From contig JALVRC010000167.1 of NCBI GenBank assembly GCA_027025255.1, forward strand, positions 1 to 25,166: DNA of 25,166 nucleotides. The letters are read 5' to 3'. The notes beneath the pieces are model-generated. The model was given only the letters and a program-made list of their open reading frames with translations, searched no databases and had not been told where the DNA came from. This document shows positions 1 to 5,738 of the stretch, in pieces. The first letter of the stretch is position 1; every line of letters begins with the position of its first letter. The DNA is from Caldifarciminota bacterium. GTDB taxonomy: Bacteria; Hydrothermota; Tepidihabitantia; B3-TA06; JALVRC01. The position numbers and the translations under genes were made by a program.

Positions 1-201
1 TTCAATAAGCACTTTAAACCCCTGCTCAACAATTTCAAGGAATAGGGCTTCCTTGGATTTAAAATACAAATAAAGACTTCCCTTGCTAACGTTTGCCAGC
101 TTTGCAATATCATCCATACTTGCTTTATGAAACCCCTTTTTTGAAAAAACCTTTACGCCTGCACTGAGTATAATTTCCTTCTTATTTAATTGACTGACCA
201 T
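1..201 (-). CDS. TetR/AcrR-family transcriptional regulator, N-terminal part (cut by window edge)
   Basis: The reverse strand reads 67 codons from the ATG at 201-199 to the window edge, so only the N-terminus is present. The visible part is a TetR-family DNA-binding domain: an opening helix (KKEIILSAGVKVFSKKGFHKAS), then DDIAKLANVSKGSLYLYF, the family's helix-turn-helix signature, and KSKEALFLEI leading into helix 4. The ligand-binding domain lies outside, so the inducer cannot be guessed. The start is the only in-frame ATG, and no Shine-Dalgarno site precedes it. It lies 54 bases downstream of mntP on the same strand but has its own promoter, and a palindromic operator covers the start codon, which suggests self-repression. 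The family call is firm; the target genes are unknown. Confidence 0.93.
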   Translation of the reverse strand, partial: MVSQLNKKEIILSAGVKVFSKKGFHKASMDDIAKLANVSKGSLYLYFKSKEALFLEIVEQGFKVLIE

Positions 202-208
202 ACAGTCA
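191..208. promoter_or_regulatory. Probable TetR operator (6-6-6 inverted repeat)
   Basis: A perfect inverted repeat, TGACTG-ACCATA-CAGTCA, spans the start codon of the TetR-family gene and ends at the last base of its -10 box. The half-sites resemble the TGAC...GTCA arms common among TetR/AcrR operators. A repressor bound here would cover the -10 box and transcription start, so autoregulation is the simple inference. I noticed no second copy in the window, so other targets are not visible. Confidence 0.6.
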
Positions 209-235
209 TTTTATACAAAATCAAGGGGTTGTCAA
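208..235 (-). promoter_or_regulatory. Sigma-70 promoter of the TetR-family gene, leaderless geometry
   Basis: On the reverse strand TTGACA (235-230) is followed after 16 bases by TAAAAT (213-208). Six bases separate the -10 box from the A of the start codon at 201, so transcription should begin at or next to the ATG. Confidence 0.7.
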
Positions 236-255
236 GTAAAAAAACTATGCTATTT

Positions 256-807
256 TTAAAATGACTCTATTAAAATCTTAACCCCAATTGCTATAAGCAC
301 CATTCCTCCCAATACCTCTGCGTACTTTCCTATTGAACTCTTTACAAATTTACCGATTTCAACACCGATAAAAGAAAAAACAAAAGTGGTTATACCTATT
401 ACAATCATCGGTAAAAGAATGTGCTCTTTTAGAAAGGCAAAGCTCAAACCAACTACAAATGCATCAATGCTTGTAGCAAGAGACTGCATCACTAAAACAG
501 GGATTTGAAGCCTCTGCCTTCTTTCTTTATCCCTGTGTTTTATACCCTCATATATCATTTTTAAACCAATAAAGAATAAAAGAGCAAAGGCAACCCAATG
601 GTCAAAATTCCTTATATAACCTTCTATACTCTCGCCCATTATCCAGCCAAAAAAGGGCATTATCCCCTGAAAAAAGGCAAGAAACAAAGCAATAATGAAA
701 TGCTTGCCAATATTTAAATCCTCAACAGTTAAACCGTTAGAAATAGCTACTGCAAAAGAATCAACAGAAAGCCCTATTGCAATAAAAAAAATTACATAAA
801 ATTCCAT
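256..807 (-). CDS. mntP: Manganese efflux pump MntP (YebN family)
   Basis: An inner-membrane transporter that exports Mn2+. The 183-residue product has six hydrophobic segments and the two family repeats with buried acidic residues: GLSVDSFAVAIS in the first helix and ATSIDAFVVGLSF in the second half. Length matches the family (about 180-190). I chose the ATG at 807 because GGAGG lies four bases upstream; an in-frame ATG at 837 would add ten residues but falls inside the -10 box. The promoter is at 836-863 and gives a leader of only about 22 bases, too short for the Mn2+-sensing yybP-ykoY riboswitch often found before mntP. The TetR-family gene follows on the same strand. The family assignment is firm; metal specificity is from family knowledge. 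Confidence 0.93.
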   Translation of the reverse strand: MEFYVIFFIAIGLSVDSFAVAISNGLTVEDLNIGKHFIIALFLAFFQGIMPFFGWIMGESIEGYIRNFDHWVAFALLFFIGLKMIYEGIKHRDKERRQRLQIPVLVMQSLATSIDAFVVGLSFAFLKEHILLPMIVIGITTFVFSFIGVEIGKFVKSSIGKYAEVLGGMVLIAIGVKILIESF

Positions 808-835
808 TTTACCTCCGGTTAACTTTGACAATTGC

Positions 836-863
836 ATTATACACGTTTTTTATTGTAAGTCAA
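836..863 (-). promoter_or_regulatory. Sigma-70 promoter of mntP
   Basis: On the reverse strand TTGACT (863-858) and TATAAT (841-836) are separated by 16 bases. Transcription is expected near 829, giving a short leader that carries the GGAGG site of mntP. Confidence 0.75.
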
Positions 864-911
864 GATTAATTACTTTTAATACACTCTAAATTTTATATAA
901 AAATTAAACAC

Positions 912-939
912 TTGACATTCTTGTTCCAAAATATATAAT
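912..939 (+). promoter_or_regulatory. Sigma-70 promoter of the secreted propeller gene at 1041
   Basis: TTGACA (912-917) and TATAAT (934-939) lie 16 bases apart, a full consensus match. Transcription is expected near 946, leaving a leader of about 95 bases. That leader contains AAATGTAA (951-958) and its complement TTACATTT (988-995), with a C6 run between them, so it may fold. It matches no riboswitch I know. Confidence 0.75.
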
Positions 940-1040
940 TATTTGATTGTAAATGTAAAATTCCCCCCTTACCTGTGGGTCGCAATATTACATTTTCAAT
1001 TATAATATAAGCTTTAACAACTGAAAATAAGGAGGTGTAT

Positions 1041-2393
1041 GTGAAAAAAATATCTATATTGATAGTATTAATAGGTATTACTTATGCACAACCTACAAAG
1101 GTATGGGAAAAAACATATGGAGCAGATGATTACACAGTTTATGCCTTCGGTGATGCAGTTGCTTATGATGATGAGGAAAATATATATCAGCTTATGACTC
1201 CCCCTCATACATTGATTAAATATACAAAAGACGGAGATGAGCTCTGGGCAAAAGAATTAAACACAGGCTATCTTGAAGATGCTTATGATATGTACTATGA
1301 CAACGGTTATCTCTATGTAAGTGGAAATACTGATGATACTACCACTAACATTTCTGATTTAAGAGTAGTAAAGTATGATAAGAATGGGAATATAATATGG
1401 AACAAAACCTACGATCTTGGTTCTAATAAAGAAGAATATGGCTATGGTGTATATGTTAAGAATGGATATATGTATGTTACAGGTGAACTATATGTAGATT
1501 CTACTGATGAAAGGCTATTTCTTTCCAAAATAGATGCCTCATCAGGAGATACTCTATGGACAACTATTTTTCATCCAGATGATTCACGAATATGGGGAAG
1601 TGATGTTGTTGTGGATGATAGCAATAATATCTTTGTTACAGGTAGGTATATGGATGCCTCAGACTCAAATATCGTTGTATTAAAGTTCAACAGCAACGGA
1701 GACACGGATTGGGTTAAACATAATAATGTTAGTAATAACAGTGGAGGTATTGGTATTACTCTTCTCAATGGAAATATCTTTATCTCTGGATGGACGGAGA
1801 CAGAATGTGTGGTTGTAAAATACGATAAAGAGGGCAATAAACAAAAAGAAAAAACTTTTGGGGAAGAGAATGATATGTTGATAAGAATAAATTCCGGAAA
1901 CGGCTCTCTATACACTGTTGGATGGAAATATAATGGTTCAGATAATGATTTATATTTAGTCAAACTCTCAGAGAACCTTGATATCCTGTGGGAAAAGATA
2001 TACGACAGCGGCAGTTATGATATGGGTGAAGATGTTGCTGTAAAAGGAGAAAATATATATGTATCCGGAGAAAGAGATGTTGAACAGTATGACAAACCAC
2101 TCTTGATAAAGTACAGAGAGGAGCTGGGAGTAAAAGAAACTTCAATAACGGATAATGTTCTCCATTTCAATTTAGTTAAATGTACAGTTGAGTACTCAAT
2201 TTCAGATGTAGAAAGTGCACGAATTTCAATGTATTCAATAGATGGAAAAATAATTAAAGATTTTACTAACAGCCTGAGAAAAAATAGAGGTGAAATAGTA
2301 GTACCAGAAGACGAACTATCACAGGGTATATACTTTATTGTGCTTGAAGAGAATAACAAGCTCTATAAAGAAAAAATCATTTTACTTAAGTAG
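1041..2393 (+). CDS. Secreted beta-propeller protein with type IX sorting-like C-terminal domain
   Basis: A 450-residue exported protein. It opens with a signal peptide (VKKISILIVLIGITYA) followed by about six repeats of the form W-x-K-x-Y ... D-x-x-V ... N-x-Y-V-x-G, ending in lines such as VVKYDKNGNIIW, typical of SBBP/PQQ-like beta-propellers. The last 75 or so residues (VEYSISDVESARISMYSIDG ... GIYFIVLEENN ... KIILLK) have the shape of a type A (Por) secretion sorting domain: an immunoglobulin-like sandwich with G-I-Y and a final K-hydrophobic tail. I chose GTG at 1041 because GGAGG at 1031-1035 sits five bases upstream; an in-frame GTG at 1035 overlaps that site. No catalytic motif is visible. 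It may be surface-attached cargo of the secretion/sortase machinery encoded downstream, but that link is inference. Confidence 0.8.
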   Translation: MKKISILIVLIGITYAQPTKVWEKTYGADDYTVYAFGDAVAYDDEENIYQLMTPPHTLIKYTKDGDELWAKELNTGYLEDAYDMYYDNGYLYVSGNTDDTTTNISDLRVVKYDKNGNIIWNKTYDLGSNKEEYGYGVYVKNGYMYVTGELYVDSTDERLFLSKIDASSGDTLWTTIFHPDDSRIWGSDVVVDDSNNIFVTGRYMDASDSNIVVLKFNSNGDTDWVKHNNVSNNSGGIGITLLNGNIFISGWTETECVVVKYDKEGNKQKEKTFGEENDMLIRINSGNGSLYTVGWKYNGSDNDLYLVKLSENLDILWEKIYDSGSYDMGEDVAVKGENIYVSGERDVEQYDKPLLIKYREELGVKETSITDNVLHFNLVKCTVEYSISDVESARISMYSIDGKIIKDFTNSLRKNRGEIVVPEDELSQGIYFIVLEENNKLYKEKIILLK

Positions 2394-2406
2394 CTAATTA
2401 ATATGA

Positions 2407-2447
2407 ATATTTAAGGTAGACTGCCGCAGGCAGTCTACCTTAAATAT
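2407..2447. repeat. Perfect 19-bp palindromic hairpin with GCA loop
   Basis: Bases 2407-2425 pair without mismatch with 2429-2447 around the loop GCA; the core is GGTAGACTGCC/GGCAGTCTACC. It starts 14 bases after the upstream stop codon and ends 15 bases before the next start. No T-run follows on either strand (the plus strand continues with A residues), so it is not a standard intrinsic terminator. It could be an mRNA-stabilising element, a dispersed palindromic repeat or a protein-binding site. Confidence 0.85.
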
Positions 2448-2462
2448 AAAAAAAGGAGAGGC

Positions 2463-3728
2463 ATGAAAAAAGTAATGTTTTTTGTTGTAATATTTTTTAT
2501 AAGCATTTCAGCAGAGGGAAAAATACTTTTTTCTGTTAGTGACAATACACAGACAAACAGTATTATGTATGTTCTTGAGCCAAACACAGGGAAAGTTGAA
2601 GAATTATTTAGTTTTAAAAATCATCCGAGAGTGAACACAGGAACTATCTTTGACATCAGCGTATCAAGCGATGGAAAGGAGATATACTTTTCATCAAACA
2701 ATGCTTATGCCTACACACCTTTTTCAAGCAATATTTTCAGGATTGCTTCTGACGGTTCATGGATTGACCAGATAACTCCTGATAAAAATTCAGGATATTG
2801 GGAAAAAGGCGATAGGACTGTACAGGGTCGGGTTTACCGCTCAAATGGCATGGGTTGGGCTAACTGCCCTGTATTTTTAGAAGGAGTGGGCATGGTTTAT
2901 TCTCAGGCAGATGGTTCTTTTGTTTTCAAGAATGTACCGGATGGTATAAGGTATATAGTTGCCTTGAGACCTGGTTCAAATGTTTACGATGCAATAACAG
3001 TCAATGTAGGGGCTGGTGGTATATCAGGCATTCAGTTAAAACCTGACCAGGATTACAGAACAGGATTTAGCAAGCCATTAAAAGTAGGAGATAGAATATA
3101 CTATAAGTTCTCTCCAAAAACAATAGGATATACAGATATATATGCTAATTCATTCAATGAGGTATTTGATATAGCAAAGACAACATCAGGGTGCAGTGGC
3201 TTCCTTGATATAAAGGGATTTGATACAGGAAAGAAGACAGGAAGAGTGGCAATAATGGACTATATAGAAGGATGTCAAACCAATAGAGGCCTATATCTAA
3301 TAGATGGTAATGGGAACAATTATACACTCATAGTTGATATGAAATCTGACTATAACTGGAATGGCGGGACAGATGTATCCTGGTCTCCTGATGAGAGGTT
3401 CATTGCCTTTATAGCCTCCTATAACTGGGTAACATACCTCATGATAATGAATATGAGTACAGGACAGATAGTCGGGAATATGCCTTTTGGAAATCAATAC
3501 ACGCTTTACAATGTAAAACTTTATTCATGGAGCCCTGATGGAGCATGGATTTTATTCTCATACGGACAGAACAATTCCTGGTATCTTGCAAAGATTGAAG
3601 TAAACAATGGCATGCTAAATACTCAAAACATTGTTCCACTACTTAACAATGTAAATATACAATCTGCATGCTGGGCAGAACTAACCCCTCCTACACCTCC
3701 GCCAGCTAAAAGTATAATATTAAGATAG
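2463..3728 (+). CDS. Secreted WD40/TolB-like propeller protein with inserted carboxypeptidase-regulatory-like domain
   Basis: A 421-residue exported protein with a signal peptide (MKKVMFFVVIFFISISAEG). Residues 20-115 and 200-405 carry TolB/PD40-type blades, for example DISVSSDGKEIYFSS, WSPDERFIAFIAS and WSPDGAWILFSYG. Between them, about residues 119-195, lies a module beginning VQGRVYRSNGMGWANCPVFL and containing QADGSFVFKNVPDGIRYIV. This has the pattern of a carboxypeptidase regulatory-like (CarboxypepD_reg/transthyretin-like) fold, usually a protein- or carbohydrate-binding add-on. The end is proline-rich (TPPTPPPAKSIILR) without a clear sorting domain. ATG 2463 follows AGGAGAGG. It lies 69 bases after the previous gene, separated by the palindromic hairpin. 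The folds are reasonably clear; function and ligand are unknown. Confidence 0.75.
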   Translation: MKKVMFFVVIFFISISAEGKILFSVSDNTQTNSIMYVLEPNTGKVEELFSFKNHPRVNTGTIFDISVSSDGKEIYFSSNNAYAYTPFSSNIFRIASDGSWIDQITPDKNSGYWEKGDRTVQGRVYRSNGMGWANCPVFLEGVGMVYSQADGSFVFKNVPDGIRYIVALRPGSNVYDAITVNVGAGGISGIQLKPDQDYRTGFSKPLKVGDRIYYKFSPKTIGYTDIYANSFNEVFDIAKTTSGCSGFLDIKGFDTGKKTGRVAIMDYIEGCQTNRGLYLIDGNGNNYTLIVDMKSDYNWNGGTDVSWSPDERFIAFIASYNWVTYLMIMNMSTGQIVGNMPFGNQYTLYNVKLYSWSPDGAWILFSYGQNNSWYLAKIEVNNGMLNTQNIVPLLNNVNIQSACWAELTPPTPPPAKSIILR

Positions 3729-3914
3729 ATTTTTTTTGCATCAAGACACTAATATCAGCAAAACCCCGGGAATATTGCTGTAAAGAATAGAATTAAAACG
3801 CAGTAAATAAAAATAAATATAACTTATAATTTTATTTATGGGTTGTAACCCGATGTTTTTTATAACCTTCTTTAACAAGGTAAAAAAATAGGGCATGATA
3901 TAATTTTTTTTTCC

Positions 3915-3942
3915 TTGACTTTTTACCTGTTTTACATAAAAT
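3915..3942 (+). promoter_or_regulatory. Sigma-70 promoter of glmS, leaderless geometry
   Basis: TTGACT (3915-3920) and TAAAAT (3937-3942) are 16 bases apart, and the ATG of glmS begins seven bases after the -10 box. Transcription should therefore start at or next to the A of the start codon. No Shine-Dalgarno site is present, and there is no room for a glmS ribozyme. Confidence 0.7.
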
Positions 3943-3948
3943 ATTCTC

Positions 3949-5736
3949 ATGTGTGGATTTTTTGCAATAAGTTTTAAAGACGAGCATAAAGAACTGGGTA
4001 AGATTCTTTTTAATGCAGGGAAAAGGCTCTTATACAGAGGATACGATACTGCAGGGGTAGCTGTTGTAAAAGAAAACGGTTCCCTTGAAATAAGAAAGGA
4101 TGCAGGCAAACTTGATGAGCTTAATGAAAGGCTAAAGTTTACTGAAATGAAGGGGAAAAAGGGGATCATTCAGCTTAGATGGGCAACGTTCGGAACTCCT
4201 GAAGAAAAGAACGCCCAACCTCATACAGATTGTAAAAATACTCTGATTGGCGCACATAACGGAAATATTGTTAACACGCCTGAGCTACGAGAAAAACTTA
4301 TTAAAAAAGGACATAAATTTAAGGGCGAAAACGATGGAGAGGTAATACTTCATCTTGTAGAGGATTACTATCATGGAAATTTATTAGAAGCTGTTAAAAA
4401 AGCCTGCAAGGATATTGACGGAGATTATGCTTTTATTATTGGAGATAGCCAAAAGAACGAATTTGTCTCAGTTAAAAAAGGTTCTACTCTATTTCTTGGA
4501 ATTGGAGATAAAAGTCATTGCATTGGTAGCGATCTATCAGCAATTTATGATATTACAGAAAGAATCAAAAGGATTGAAGATGGTGAAATTGTTGTATTCA
4601 CATATGACAGGCACGAAATATATGACCTTAAAACAGGAGAAAGGGTTGAAAGAGAACCAGAGAATATAAAGCTTAAAAGGCATGAAATGGACAAAGGAGC
4701 ATACGCTCACTACTTTATTAAAGAGATTAATCAAATTCCTGATGTAGCTGAAAACTATATGTTCTATCTTGATAAGGCTAAGGAATTAAAATATTTTATT
4801 GATAAACTTAAAGATGCAAGAAACGTATACTTTGTAGGTGCAGGTAGTTCATACTATGCAGGGATTTTAGGCAGTTATTTTCTTTCGCGTGTAGCGAGAG
4901 TCCGTTCTTCTGCAGTACCTGCAAGCGAATTTAATGAGCTGATAGCTCCAGTTGTTACAAGAGATGATCTTGTACTTTTTATTTCTCAAAGCGGAGAAAC
5001 AAAAGATGTTAAAAATGTTTTTGACATCCTTCCACATGGAATGGAAAAATTTGCCCTTGTTAATAATACTGCTTCTACTCTGGCAATTAAAAGCGATATA
5101 ACAATCCCTGTCCGCGCAGGGCTTGAAATCGCTGTACCGGCAACAAAAACATTCATAAACGAAGTCTTATTTTTCCTTTACACAGCCTTAAAAATAAGTC
5201 CTGACCCAGAGCTTTTTGAATCTTTAAAAGCCCTACCTGACACATTTAAAAATGTTATAAAAGATAGAGAGCTTGTTTTACCACTTGCAGAAGAACTTAA
5301 GGATAAAGGCGATGGATTTACCTTAGGATACGGGATGATGTATGGTACTGCTCTTGAAGCCTCATTAAAAATTAAGGAAGTAATATATAAGCAATATGAG
5401 GGATTCTATTCAGGAGAATTTAAACATGGTCCGCTTTCATGCATTGAACCTGATACCCCTGCTCTCTTTTTATCAAACAGAATTGACAAGCACTTTGTGC
5501 TCTCTCACATAAATGAAATTCTCACAAGAAAGGGGGCAATATATACAATCGCACCATACGATGCTTCTTTAAAAAAGGTAAGCAGAGTTTTTATTCCCCT
5601 GCCTGACGACCATCCTTACATACTTCCTGTCCTGGGCATTATTCCTGTATATATACTTGTATATGAAACTGCTTTGCAAATGAACTATAATCCGGACTTC
5701 CCGAGAAATATATCCAAAACAATCACAGTGGATTAA
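3949..5736 (+). CDS. glmS: Glutamine--fructose-6-phosphate aminotransferase (isomerising)
   Basis: Cytoplasmic enzyme making glucosamine-6-phosphate from fructose-6-phosphate and glutamine, the entry to UDP-GlcNAc for peptidoglycan, lipid A and amino-sugar glycans. The 595 residues (E. coli enzyme 609) begin MCGFF, giving the catalytic Cys2 of the N-terminal amidotransferase. RWAT (77-80) and HNGN form its glutamine site. The two SIS isomerase domains show AGSSYYAG, SQSGET (346-351), EASLKIKEVIY, HGPL from His493, and PRNISKTITVD at the end, with Lys590 matching the catalytic lysine near the E. coli C-terminus. All key residues are present. It is the first gene of a six-gene run; the next gene starts two bases after its stop. 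Its promoter geometry predicts a leaderless transcript. The assignment is firm. Confidence 0.97.
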   Translation: MCGFFAISFKDEHKELGKILFNAGKRLLYRGYDTAGVAVVKENGSLEIRKDAGKLDELNERLKFTEMKGKKGIIQLRWATFGTPEEKNAQPHTDCKNTLIGAHNGNIVNTPELREKLIKKGHKFKGENDGEVILHLVEDYYHGNLLEAVKKACKDIDGDYAFIIGDSQKNEFVSVKKGSTLFLGIGDKSHCIGSDLSAIYDITERIKRIEDGEIVVFTYDRHEIYDLKTGERVEREPENIKLKRHEMDKGAYAHYFIKEINQIPDVAENYMFYLDKAKELKYFIDKLKDARNVYFVGAGSSYYAGILGSYFLSRVARVRSSAVPASEFNELIAPVVTRDDLVLFISQSGETKDVKNVFDILPHGMEKFALVNNTASTLAIKSDITIPVRAGLEIAVPATKTFINEVLFFLYTALKISPDPELFESLKALPDTFKNVIKDRELVLPLAEELKDKGDGFTLGYGMMYGTALEASLKIKEVIYKQYEGFYSGEFKHGPLSCIEPDTPALFLSNRIDKHFVLSHINEILTRKGAIYTIAPYDASLKKVSRVFIPLPDDHPYILPVLGIIPVYILVYETALQMNYNPDFPRNISKTITVD

Positions 5737-5738
5737 CT

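Noticed and set aside
808..842. yybP-ykoY manganese riboswitch upstream of mntP
   Set aside because: The promoter leaves about 22 bases of leader, too short for that riboswitch.
1571..2359. Long reverse-strand open frames inside the first propeller gene
   Set aside because: They lie wholly within a well-supported gene on the plus strand, have no ribosome-binding sites, and their translations look like low-complexity shadows.
3840..3851. GGGTTGTAACCC with a T-run shortly after, as a terminator of the propeller gene
   Set aside because: The stem is only five pairs with a two-base loop, and the T-run starts four bases later. It is too weak to call.
3729..3948. Possible glmS ribozyme or riboswitch before glmS
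   Set aside because: The promoter at 3915-3942 leaves no transcribed leader, and nothing in the 220-base gap resembles the ribozyme core. I see nothing else functional in the gap apart from the promoter.
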